A DNA stretch of 64,000 nt. It comes from Carya illinoinensis. Lineage: Eukaryota; Streptophyta; Magnoliopsida; Fagales; Juglandaceae. The translations under genes were made by a program, and so were the position numbers. Below the pieces are notes generated by a model. The model did no database searches. It had not been told where the DNA came from and saw only the letters and a list, made by a program, of their open reading frames with translations. How positions within the stretch are numbered: position 1 is the stretch's first letter; each line of letters opens with the position of its first letter. Location of the stretch: NCBI RefSeq assembly GCF_018687715.1, contig NC_056752.1:47533501-47597500 (forward strand), in the 5' to 3' direction. Shown here piece after piece: positions 21,301-30,825 of this stretch.

Positions 21301-24065
21301 CATTTTTGGCACAAGAGGTCTTACAGAGTTTTTTGATAAGTAAGAAAAAATATTGTTAATAGAAAAGAGCACTGCATTGGCTGAAGACCAACACTTAACC
21401 CCCCGATGAAGCCATGGAGGAATCCTAGAAATGCTGTTTCCTTTTATGTTTCTTTTTGTGTTTTCTTCCTTGAATAAATAGGTTAGAACTGATGACCATT
21501 TTTGGCACAAGAGGTTTTACAGAGTTTTTTGGTGAGTAAGAAAAAATATTGTTAATAGAAAAGAGGCATAGCCCAAGTACATAGGAAGTATGTATGGAAT
21601 ACACGTAGTGACAACTAGGACTAGGACTTAGAGAACGATACAAGCAAATTGTGAAGACTAGTCCCATCACAATCAATGACAGAAGCCCGAGTAAATAGAG
21701 TGTTGAAGAAGAATCTTTTCAGCTCCTCCAAGGAACACTCCTGATCTTCAAAACACCTACCATTCCTCTCCATCCAAAGGCACCACATAATACACTGAGG
21801 AATCATATTACCCCTTAGATCCCCTCCAACACCTAAAAATGTCCTGATCCTCCAAGGAACACTCCTGATCTTCAAAACACCTACCATTCCTCTCCATCCA
21901 AAGGCACCACATAATACACTGAGGAATCATATTACCCCTTAGATCCCCTCCAACACCTAAAAATGTCCACTACCCTTCTGGGCATAACCCATGCCACTAT
22001 GGTCTGGTTGAAAATACCATCCCACAAGAGTCTTAAAGATTTTAGAGAACATTTGCCAAATATTTTTATAAAATTATTTCTTACTGCCATATAGTTGATT
22101 TAGTGATAGAAATCCTACTATATTTCTATGTTTAATATATGTCTACCATTTGCATATAGTGTGGGTATCTAAAATTTACTAGCTATCTACTTGGTTTTAT
22201 GGGATCATATTTAGCTTATCGTTTAGTCTTGCAGTTTGGAACAGGATGGTTCTCATACCATATGCTGAATTGCTTAAGACAGCGTCTTATGGTGAGGTTC
22301 CTATCAATCTTCCCTAAACCTGGTGCAGAAAACTTACTTAGAGCTGCTTCTGAAAGGTTTGAAAAGTTAAAGAAGGAATGCAACAAGAGTGCCTTAAAGC
22401 CTGGTGAAGTGCAACAGCAAACCAATGCAGGTACCAATTGATGACTAAACTTGAGGACTCTTCACGATTGTAAAATCTTTTCAATTATAATATTAATAGC
22501 CGGGACTCTTCCTCACATTATATGGTAAACCACAAATTCCCCTGCCCCTGGGTTTTCTTCTCAAACCAAATATGCAAAAAGACACGAAATTCAAACAACC
22601 TCAAAAGGATGATCTATATGTCATTTAATCTATCCTTTCAGATGATCATGCCAGAACTGAAATGATATTACTATAAACTCTGTCAGAGAGATGGAATATA
22701 AGTTGAACCGTGGGTTTTTGAATCCTATACGTGCACCCTAGGATCAGTGTGATCAAACGGGACAGAAACCAGAGTTTTAATAGTGTGTAGGTCTGATCAC
22801 CTGATAAATGCTAACTATTTTAAATCCTGAGATTTTTTGGTATCACCCTGCTCTTTGTGCTTTTCATTATAGCCTGTCAAAATATTCCAAAGGAACTCTG
22901 GTAATAGATCAGCAATCATGTCAACCTGACATTTAACAAGAACATTGCTAGCCTAGCTCTTTAGTCCCATCCCTTTCTTTGTTAAATCTATAAAAATCTT
23001 GTCAATGTTATGAGAATTGTTTAACTATTTTTCCATTATAAAAGTATCAAATATTTTTGTTATGGGCCGTGTACCAGAAGACCCCTTAATGAATCACTGC
23101 TGGAGTAAAAGGCCAATGATGGCCTGTTATGCCATTTTGCTATCTGCACGAAATCTTGGGATTAAAAGTTTGCTTTCGTGTCCATTCCTCAAGACTTGTT
23201 TACTTCTTTTCATGACATGTTACATGTGTGTTTTATATCTGTGTGCGACCAGCCCATTGTGAGAATCTTTACTTGCATGCTCGTTCAGTTTTGTAATTTT
23301 GACAGCCCTGATTAAATTTAATGATGTAGAATCTACAAGAAATGAAGATGAGGAACCCAATAATGTTGAGGAAGAAGAAGAAGATGAAGTTGACAATGCT
23401 GAAGAAGAATTGGATCAATACGAGGCACTTGATCTGGTATTGGCTTTTCCATGTTCTGACTTTACATTTTGCTGGATATATACTGTGCCTTTTTTATCCT
23501 AAGTGTGCCTAATATCATGCTCTCATGTTTCCAGGCCGAAGAGGACAGTGAAATATATCTGCAGGCACAAGCATGTATCCTTATACCATGAAGATCCTGG
23601 CCTTTTTTCGTGCCTTTAATTTTAGTATAATAATTAGTAGGCTGGCCCTCTCACAAGTTTTGCATAATCTTTATTGAGAGTAAAAAGAGAGAACCAATGA
23701 AAACAATATTTATTTGAAAGAATGGCGGTACTCTGACCAAAAAACCATTTCTATACAATGCAATGACGGAGATGCAAGTACAATTCCATATTCACAAAGA
23801 TTCCTTCAAGTGAAAAAAAACAAACTGATGCTAACTGTTTTGGAAATGTTTTTGAAAATCTTCTGAAACCATTGGATTTCCTATATCATGCCTAGATCTC
23901 AACGTGGAGAACATCTCAGCAACCCATTTACAAGAGATATTTGATAGTTTTCCATCAACTGAAGCAGGTGGTGATAATACACATGATGCAAATGTAAGTG
24001 ACGAAGAATATGAAATATATGAGCCAGATAGTGATGACGGCTACTCTGATGACAATGACAGCTAG
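9367..24065 (+). CDS. GTF3C5: General transcription factor 3C polypeptide 5 (TFIIIC subunit, tau95/Sfc1 type)
   Basis: TFIIIC binds the A and B boxes of tRNA genes and recruits TFIIIB and RNA polymerase III in the nucleus. Thirteen exons: 9367-9501, 9599-9887, 10126-10216, 10533-10599, 16499-16541, 17163-17334, 17579-17677, 18843-18911, 19713-19851, 22235-22430, 23306-23436, 23535-23574, 23896-24065. The sum is 1641 nt, 546 residues, a normal plant length. The N-terminal dimerisation part has [18 protein letters not shown] and [18 protein letters not shown]. The middle DNA-binding part has [37 protein letters not shown] and [20 protein letters not shown]. The tail is very acidic ([14 protein letters not shown]). 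Exon 1 needs a GC donor at 9502, or else a GT donor at 9532 that adds 10 residues. Introns 5 and 12 look U12-type. Intron 4 (5.9 kb) holds two LINEs. All phases fit and no stop interrupts the frame, so the gene looks intact. Confidence 0.93.
10999..12754 (+). mobile_element. 5'-truncated L1-type LINE in GTF3C5 intron 4
   Basis: A poly(A)-ended insertion flanked by the 10-bp target duplication aagatcttca (10989-10998 and 12755-12764). The broken frames encode the C-terminal part of LINE ORF2: [16 protein letters not shown], then [17 protein letters not shown], then [20 protein letters not shown], then the zf-RVT-like [19 protein letters not shown]. Frameshifts and stops make it dead. It begins inside the reverse transcriptase, just upstream of the strand that follows the active site. 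Confidence 0.85.
12960..15480 (-). mobile_element. L1-type LINE fragment, inverted, in GTF3C5 intron 4
   Basis: Same family as the plus-strand LINE at 10999, in opposite orientation, with its A-rich 3' end at about 12946-12966. On the minus strand it encodes the start of reverse transcriptase ([20 protein letters not shown], then [17 protein letters not shown]), the catalytic region ([12 protein letters not shown], where the usual second Asp of F-A-D-D is Asn), [18 protein letters not shown], and the C-terminal zf-RVT and tail (13058-13622). Many frameshifts are present. I did not find its target-site duplication, so the right end is approximate. Confidence 0.8.
15481..16498 (+). other. Rest of GTF3C5 intron 4
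   Basis: Ordinary AT-rich intron sequence with T-rich tracts and no coding match. It ends in the acceptor tttttattttgggtgcag before exon 5. Confidence 0.6.
16542..17162 (+). other. Likely U12-type AT-AC intron (GTF3C5 intron 5)
   Basis: The exon ends AACATTAAAG and the intron begins ATATCCTGTT, one mismatch from the U12 AT-AC donor ATATCCTTT. Near the other end lies CACTTAAC, close to the U12 branch consensus TTCCTTAAC. Its branch A is about 10 nt before the terminal AC at 17161-17162. Splicing AT-AC gives [13 protein letters not shown] in frame. A GT-AG alternative would also stay in frame but adds residues ([14 protein letters not shown]). Confidence 0.75.
17340..17432 (+). mobile_element. 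LINE 3' tail inserted at the exon 6 splice donor
   Basis: A 93-bp insert ending in poly(A). It is flanked by a perfect 16-bp target duplication, atgtttagaaggtatt, at 17324-17339 and 17433-17448. Its body (gtatacttcctgggtacatg, then ggctttgcctata) is the 3' end of the LINE family in intron 4. The duplicated target contains the exon 6/intron 6 junction AGAAG|GTATT. Confidence 0.9.
19307..19407 (-). mobile_element. LINE 3' tail, minus orientation, GTF3C5 intron 8
   Basis: A T-rich left end (minus-strand poly(A)) and aataggcatagcccatgtat mark the LINE tail family. It is flanked by the 12-bp duplication gaaaggtggtca at 19295-19306 and 19408-19419. Confidence 0.88.
20105..20190 (+). mobile_element. 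LINE 3' tail, GTF3C5 intron 9
   Basis: ctcttgtatgcatcgtgtgt, then acttgggccatgcctgttg and an A-rich end match the LINE tail family. No target duplication was found, so the limits are approximate. Confidence 0.65.
20924..21001 (+). mobile_element. LINE 3' tail, GTF3C5 intron 9
   Basis: A 78-bp insert ending in poly(A), with tgtacttgggctatgcctat. It is flanked by a perfect 19-bp duplication (agaaactataatggttgga) at 20905-20923 and 21002-21020. Confidence 0.92.
21179..21563. repeat. Tandem duplication, unit about 192 bp, GTF3C5 intron 9
   Basis: Units 21179-21370 and about 21373-21563 both run from gcattggctgaagaccaaca to attgttaatagaaaagag, with a few substitutions. The unit ends in a LINE-tail-like piece, so the duplication followed a LINE insertion. 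Confidence 0.85.
21525..21975 (-). pseudogene. LINE ORF2 C-terminal remnant, GTF3C5 intron 9
   Basis: The minus-strand frame at 21621-21887 reads [20 protein letters not shown], then [20 protein letters not shown]. This matches the LINE C-terminus ([18 protein letters not shown]…) in intron 4. The 3' end at about 21530-21600 has the same tail words (gcatagcccaagtacatagg). Confidence 0.8.
21724..21968. repeat. Tandem duplication, unit 124 bp, inside the LINE remnant
   Basis: Two nearly identical copies start at 21724 and 21848 (tcctccaaggaacactcctg) and end near caacacctaaaaatgtcc. The duplication lies wholly in the LINE remnant of intron 9. Confidence 0.88.
23575..23895 (+). other. Likely U12-type GT-AG intron (GTF3C5 intron 12)
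   Basis: The donor GTATCCTTAT matches the U12 GT-AG consensus (RTATCCTTT) in the first eight bases. About 10 nt before the acceptor lies TTCCTATAT, a fair U12 branch site. Splicing gives the in-frame join QAQAYLNVENIS. Confidence 0.72.
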
Positions 24066-24803
24066 CATCCATAGTTTGGTGAAGCTATATAGAGGTTTGT
24101 TCCTGTAGCATTTTTTTCCCCTCATGGTACGTAGTTGCAATACAGATATGGTTTCCAGCACAGTCGTAAATTATCAAAGGCTACTCCATGCTTTGTTTTC
24201 TACAACTAAAGAGTTGATGGGTAATGTGTGTTCATAAACAAAACATGTGCCAAGTGTTGGGCATATGTAACATTCCAAATTATAATGTAGACACAACCTA
24301 GGTTTTTCAAACTTAAATGTGCGTACTTGAAGGTTGGAAATGGTAAATTGAATGGAATACCAAAAGTTACTCTAATTTATACATAGTAGACTAGTAGTAC
24401 CTCGTATGTGGATCAAAATTTCGATTAGGGCTACGTCAGATTTGATGCAAGTAGATTGGTTGTATAGGTGTCTGTTTGTTTGATCTTTCAGTAATATGGT
24501 TTAGTTCTGGATTTTTACACCTTGGTTTGGGATTTTTGAATCATTATAACCCATGGTATTCTCCTACCACAAGTGAGTGCTTATTAAATTGAATTGAAGT
24601 CTCGACCTCTTCCAAAAACAAATGTGTGGATCAAAATCAGGTACATGCGGTGTAGTTAAGATGAATTATCTGTCATCAGCAGCACATTGCTTTCTATGGA
24701 TGCATATCTTACTGAGTACGGTCATATGTTTCATGTAGTAGTCATGACTGTCTTGGCTTAAATGTGAGTTGAATTTTGAGAGCAGTCATTTTTATGCAGA
24801 AGT

Positions 24804-24911
24804 CTCTAGTTAGGTGTTTCCCATGTGTACTACCTGTGTATGTGCGCTTTGCTTATTTCTATGAATATAATTTCTTGATTACCTATAAAAATAAAAATAA
24901 AATAAAAATGT
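24804..24911 (+). mobile_element. LINE 3' tail downstream of GTF3C5
   Basis: tgtgcgctttgcttatttct and an A-rich end match the LINE tail family. The flanks tttatgca(g/a)aagt at 24791-24803 and 24912-24924 form a 13-bp duplication with one mismatch. Confidence 0.75.
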
Positions 24912-25238
24912 TTTATGCAAAAGTTGCTTTAAGGTTAGAAACATTGATTTTCAAGACCTTGCTTAGCCTAGGCAGCAAGGTAGGCCCAACTCCGGGGAAT
25001 GGCTTATCGGCTATGAGAGTATTGAGGTTACACTTTTCAGTATGAGTTTCCTAGTCTTGAATTCCTGGATGCAGTGTTGTTTACTTCAGGTATTTCATTC
25101 TATTTGCAAGCATTGGACACTGGAAATCCAGCCAAAAAAAAACATTGGACACGGGATTGAGAAGAAAAAAGTAGTCTTTCACATTCAATCTGATATTACT
25201 CGAAGAGGCATGCATCTAGGTGATCTTCATGCTCTGTA

Positions 25239-25660
25239 TGTCGCACGCATTAGGGCACCGCAGAGCTTAAGGGGAGTTGGGGCTGTTCGTGGGCCAGGGG
25301 CACGGACGGCCTTAACTCGTTCTGCATGCATGATCCGTGTATGGGCTTTGGCTCAATTATCTATCTATAAAGCGTTAAGCCTTAATCGGCTCGGTAGTCA
25401 AGTAGTAGTTGTTTTACTATTTTACCCTTGTTGATTGTTATCAACACTTTACTGCTATTTGGTGAGGCTCTGGAGGCAGTAAGTAGTAGGATTTTACTAT
25501 ACAAGTGATTGTAGGCGTGTATGGGGAGAACCGACGAATCATTTTAACAAGAATACAATTTCTCTCAGTTTCTATCTATCTTCGTCTCTCTTCCTGTCTG
25601 TTTCTGAAGGATTCTAATTTCTCACCCCCTTTCAATCCTTGCATACCCTGGTGTGTTACA
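25239..25660 (+). mobile_element. Solo LTR
   Basis: A 422-bp block begins TGTCGCACG and ends GTGTGTTACA, with the 5-bp direct repeat CTGTA on both sides (25234-25238 and 25661-25665). A TATA-like box (tctataaagc) lies near 25360, followed by a C/T-rich stretch as in R/U5. Its composition differs from the surrounding AT-rich DNA. No internal retroviral domain adjoins it, so it is probably left by recombination between two LTRs. Confidence 0.65.
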
Positions 25661-25665
25661 CTGTA

Positions 25666-26599
25666 GCCCCGGGGGATGGGGGGAACTGCTCCAGCTTTCG
25701 GATCATATGTCGAGAATGCCGCCACCGCCGGCGGATTTAAAAGAAGTTTGATGAAGAACCTTTGGGATAAAAATGTGGGTGCATGTAATATAAACATGAG
25801 TCTTTGGAGGAAGTGAAAAAACCAATGCTTTTATATTTGTTAGTTGATGGCCTTAGAATCATTTAAATCAGGACTGATAATTTTAGATACGAAATAGAAA
25901 TTTGAATATCTTTTCACAGATAAATATATTTCAAGTTTCACAAACAATAAAATAAGCATCTTCCGAGGGTTTGGTCCAGGGGGGTTTTCTTTAATTAAAA
26001 AGCTATGGGGATTCTATTTTAATTTTTTTTTTTTTAGTATTATTCGTGGAATTAAGCAATGTTTTCCAAAACAAAAGTACGAAAAAAGAAGAAAGAGGAT
26101 AAGTACATTTTTCATTTTTGCAATGTTCAATTTCAATTACGTATAAAGTTACCATGCACCCCATATACATACTATCAATAGCCGTCAAGATTATGCCACC
26201 TGTCTTATAAAAAAAAAAAAAAAAGATTGTTTCATTCATCATAAAAGATGGATCTTGACAAAAATATATGGCATTAAAACTAAATGATAATTTAAGAAGC
26301 ATGTTGCAACTTTTCTACATTTAGAGGATATAATTAATAGAAAATGGGTGGTAATTAAAATGTAATTTTCAAGAAAAAAGTTATGCCAAAGCGATGTAAA
26401 GTGTAAGCAACATGCACAAGCATACATTCAGATTGGTACATCTGTAATAATGTCATTCCTATTAATAATAAAACCAATAAGAAATCACCTCTTTCCAACA
26501 AAGGAAAGTGGGGAAATTGACCCCATTTCTTACTGTTACAATCTACAGAAACAATATCTGTCTTATTTCTTCTCCTAATTTACAAACAAAGAATAAGAA

Positions 26600-26600
<1 letters not shown>
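25666..26600. other. Intergenic region between GTF3C5 and the DprA-like gene
   Basis: AT-rich, with no supported exon. It lies between the 3' ends of two convergent genes, so it should hold their 3' UTRs and poly(A) sites. Confidence 0.5.

Positions 26601-26632
<32 letters not shown>
26601..26632. repeat. (CT)16 microsatellite
   Basis: A perfect CT run. It lies about 35 bp beyond the stop codon of the minus-strand DprA-like gene, so an (AG)n tract should sit in its 3' UTR. Confidence 0.95.
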
Positions 26633-26635
<3 letters not shown>

Positions 26636-26665
26636 CAATGCATATACAGCAATGGGTAATTAGCT

Positions 26666-29263
26666 CTAGTCCAAGTAGAAAAGAGTCACAATCTTCCGCA
26701 TATTTTTAGCCTCTTGACAAGTTTCCATAAGCAACCTACTATCATGGAATGCAAAGCAAATGACTTGTTGTACATGTGAAATGATATCCATATTGCACAG
26801 CCTGCAGTTTCACCATAAAAAGGCTATAAATTCCTGTTACTAACAATAGATGAAATTCATAAAAAGATTTGGTTGCCTGTCTGCCTGCCTTACTCAAACC
26901 TTGACCAACAGTTGCACCCATGCATAGAACAGGGCGTTCACGTAAAACTCACCTCTCAGATCATGTTAAGAACTCGTCAGCTTATAAGATGGATTATTTA
27001 CTAGCCTAGACAGATATAAGTAACCTTGTGCCCACATTTCAACACGTTCTATTACATTGAAACCCAGAAAGAGTGCATCTAAAAGAAGTTCTGTGTTAGA
27101 TGGAAGCAGACTAGGGTTAGATACAACGAGAGTAAATCACCATATTGCAAGGAGTTATGTGTTAGATAAACTAGATTTCATTCCTGATTCTCAAAGCAGT
27201 TTTTGCCAGAACAAATTTTATGGGTAAACAACTTTAGGTAGGCTTGTCACAAAGGTTCGTCAAGCTCAGAATTCTTGGTCTTGCTCAGTCACCTAGAAAA
27301 GTAAAACTCAACACTTCAGTTGAGATTTGCTCACAAACCCAAAGCTCACTACATGATGAACAGAGCAATGGTCAGAATAAAGTCAGCTCATCTCATTGAC
27401 AGTTGAACCCATTGGCTCATGCCTGATACCAGTGAGTTTAGCTTTGATAAAACAGAATTTGTGGCACTTACTGCCACAGTTTTGATGGAGAGAAATTTGC
27501 AGAAGGGAAACTGATTCCCCTAGTTTCATAGTGAGGAGACGACTTTCCCTAATAGGCAACACCCTATCAGTACGGAACAACTAACAAGCAACTAGCCTTT
27601 TGCCTAACACCTAATATGAAATGATTTAAAAAAAAAAAAGAAAAAAGAAAAAAAAAAGAGCTATTGCAAACCTGCTTGCTTCTATCAGAGGTAGATGATC
27701 ATTGTAAGGCTTCTCTATCACATTCTTCACCTGCAATCCCACAAAAATGATCACAACTGTACCCCCTTTTTCCTTTTTTTTTTTTTTTCCCTTTCAATTC
27801 CTTTTAGAGGTCAGAAAAAGAATAGACTTCATAGCTGGAACATATGTGAACTGTAACTGAACTTCCTAAGAAATTTTTTAGAAACATTTCAAGTCAGACC
27901 ATAACACCTGAGTGTCAAAATTTTGCCTCAGTTGTTTAGAAAAATCAAGCCAGTCAGTCATAATATTTATCGTCAGCAATAATAGTCTCCCATGTAGGAT
28001 TTGCATCGGAAAGTTTTCATGGTGTACAGCATAACAATTACTTTGCAAACTTATTACATGCTTGAGGCTAAAACAGATAATGCATTGAATCTAGAATTTG
28101 ATAACTGTATGAACATCACCATGAAGAAATGATTGCATGTTAGAACTTTTTTTGCAGCTATTGCTGGATGATTATAATATTTAGAAGAATTTCCTTTCAG
28201 AAATTACGATAAATATTGGTCAAGCATATCAAGTAAGAAACAATGCAAAGTAACTATGACATGATTTGTATTTGGTTTATCTGATGGTTTAAAAACCATT
28301 AGAAAGATAATTGTAAAAACAATTAGTTCGAAATCAATGAGGATGAATGTAATGCAAGTGTGGGTATAACCGAACTCTTACTTTTGATAATAACTCTTGG
28401 CTCTCAGGAGGTTGCCTTTTTAAACTTTGAGGCAAAATCACTGTAAGCAGCTCTGGTTTCTCAGCCCTTAAAGCACCTCTAATGACAGCTGCATTAGTTC
28501 CAGATGCTCCAGATGTAAAAATGTGATTTTTCTGCAAGAAGTTATGCAGCAAGTCAGAAAGAGCAAAACTGAGGCAGCAAATAAGGAGCATATAATATAT
28601 AAACATCTAATGTGCTCAATGAGTACCCACAATGCCACACACAAGATACACCAAGTTCAAATTACAGCATCTTACAGTTATAACCATAGCATAGCTAAGA
28701 ATCTCGATAAGTTCTTGATGCATGAAACCCATATTCCGTGTTCCAAAAAAGCCAATAGCTCTAGGCCCTTGCTGTTGAATGGCCAATAACTCCTGCATAA
28801 AAAGAAAAAAACAAAAGACTTGTCAAAAAGGAAAAACCAAAAAGAAAAGACAAAAAACTTAATGTGGAAAAAAAATTCTTGCTATCTGACAAATTGGCAC
28901 ATAGGAGAAAACTAGGTGTGGTTGTGAAAATGTGTGTGTGCGCGTACATAAGGGAGAGACAGATGGTTCGGAGAATGCAGCTGTGCCAGTGATGCATGAG
29001 GTTTGAGACAGAGCCAGCAGGTATGGAAATATAAACCAAACACATATGGACACATGTAAGGTATGTATAACAAAGGGCAAATCAGTTACATATTTGGGGC
29101 AGCCTTGGACACTTTCAAAGTCCTGAATCCACCTCATTGTCCATCTGAATAACCCTTTATTTTTGTTTTTTTTTTTTTGTGGGGAGGGGGGGTGAAGCAG
29201 GGTCAATTTTTCAACCAGTCTCATTGTCATCCTTTCGTAATTAAACAACCCCCTCTCCCACAC

Positions 29264-29301
<38 letters not shown>

Positions 29302-30825
29302 TTCCCTCCCCAAAAAAGAAAAGGAAAGGAAAGGAAAATAAATAACAGAATTCATTAACCGAAGTACCAATTTCGAACACAATAATTACATACCTGCAGA
29401 TAGTCTACATCTGGCACAGGGTTAAACTCTGATACCAGAACTGTCCCTGATCCTTCTACAATAGATTGAGCTTGTGTTGGAATTTGATTGCCAACCTCTT
29501 CATCTGAACCAAACTTGCTAATCACATTCTCCTCTTCATATTCCCAATTTTCCATGCCTTGATCCCTTCTCATATGTCCACAAAGCCACTATACCAGTAA
29601 ATAAAAACAGAGCCCCTGGTAGTAAATCATTAGTGAAAACCAACTGCCCACAAGAGTGGTGATCGTACAAGTTCAAGCCAAAATGAGCTTTGATTCATGT
29701 TGATAGTGGAGTGATAGTCTTACAGTGCAATTTCCATCTATCAAACCTGATCATTTCGAGACCAAGGAAGTTTAAAGGGAGCTTAATTCTTCCCCGCATG
29801 TGATGATGCATGGTAACAAAGACATAATCACATCTCAAAATGGTAAACTAAGCAAAGCCTTATATTCTGACTGTTAGATAGAGTTCATATGAAACCAAAA
29901 ATACAACTTTGAACATTACAGGTGTAGAGGATTATTGAAGTTCCATAAATGTGGATACATTATTATTCAAGTTCCACAAATATGGATACATTAAGGTCTA
30001 TGACTTGGCACTTGGCACGTTTGACCAGGCAAATAAATCTACTAGCTGCGGTTGTCTCTGATTGAATAAGCAATGAACTTACAACAACAATTTAAATGTG
30101 GGGATCCACTTAGCGCACAATGCTTTCTAGAATATGTGTAAGATGGCATTAAACTAAAAAACTGAGCAAATTAATGGGATTTACACTTTCCAAAACATGA
30201 AACTAAAATGTAAATAGATCACAAAGAAGTTAAAGAACCCCATTACTGCATCTTTATGTCCACCACTCAGGAACCCTTCAATCACTAAACAAACAAGACC
30301 CTTTTAAAATATTCGTCGTAAATTAACATATGTAAAGCTAATTACAAATGGTAGCGACAGAAAGACAGAGACAGAGAGAATGCGACCAATGAATAGAGAC
30401 CCATTATAGCCTATGCATTTAAACAGAAGCTAAGGATAAGAAACTCCCCAAAGCTAACAAATTTACGAACTTCTGCATCTAAAACATCTCAATCTACAAA
30501 GCCCGACTCTTAAATTCACCTACACGCGCGTGCGCGCACAGAGAGCGAGCGAGCGAGCGAGCGAGAGAGAGAAAGATACCGTTGGTCTGGAGAGAGAACG
30601 TCTGTGTTGTCGAATACATCTGCGGTGAGAACGAGTAAACGATGAAGATGACGGGGAACAGGGAGAATAGAGACTGAAATTGGGGCTTCCAAAACGGAGG
30701 GTTTTCAGGGATTTGCAAGGAAAATCTGGTGAAGAAGAAGTGGAGGAGGGAGAAGAGAAAGAAGTGGTGGTGGTGGTGGTGGTGGTCAGAGGCAACAGCA
30801 GTCTCGAAGGTAAGGGTGTAGTCAT
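26666..30825 (-). CDS. Plastid-targeted DprA/LOG-like Rossmann-fold protein of unknown function
   Basis: Six exons: 30825-30580, 29588-29394, 28792-28676, 28531-28382, 27730-27672, 26801-26666. They sum to 903 nt, 300 residues. Exon 1 is a Ser/Thr-rich leader with eight Thr in a row (MTTPLPSRLLLPL…), typical of a plastid transit peptide. The core has GSGTVLVSEFNPVPDVDYLQ, then LLAIQQQGPRAIGFFGTRNM, then HIFTSGASGTNAAVIRGALR, then PELLTVILPQSLKRQPPESQ, and ends KNMRKIVTLFYLD. The first-strand GTR and the SGASGTNAAVIRGA loop resemble the nucleotide-phosphate loop of the DprA/LOG superfamily. The enzyme activity is unknown. It is conserved in plants, and Arabidopsis has, as I recall, a similar gene next to OEP37. 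Splice phases all fit. Confidence 0.85.
29270..29301. repeat. Poly(C) tract of 32 bases
   Basis: An uninterrupted C run inside intron 2 of the DprA-like gene. The coding (minus) strand therefore carries G32, which could fold as a G-quadruplex. Run length may also be a sequencing artefact. Confidence 0.85.

Noticed and set aside
26601..26632. CRISPR or other regular spaced array
   Set aside because: Simple CT microsatellite. No spaced direct repeats of that kind occur anywhere in this plant nuclear sequence.
28859..29380. 173-residue minus-strand ORF with a Gly run
   Set aside because: It reads through intron 2 of the DprA-like gene, and its Gly run is just the poly(C) tract.
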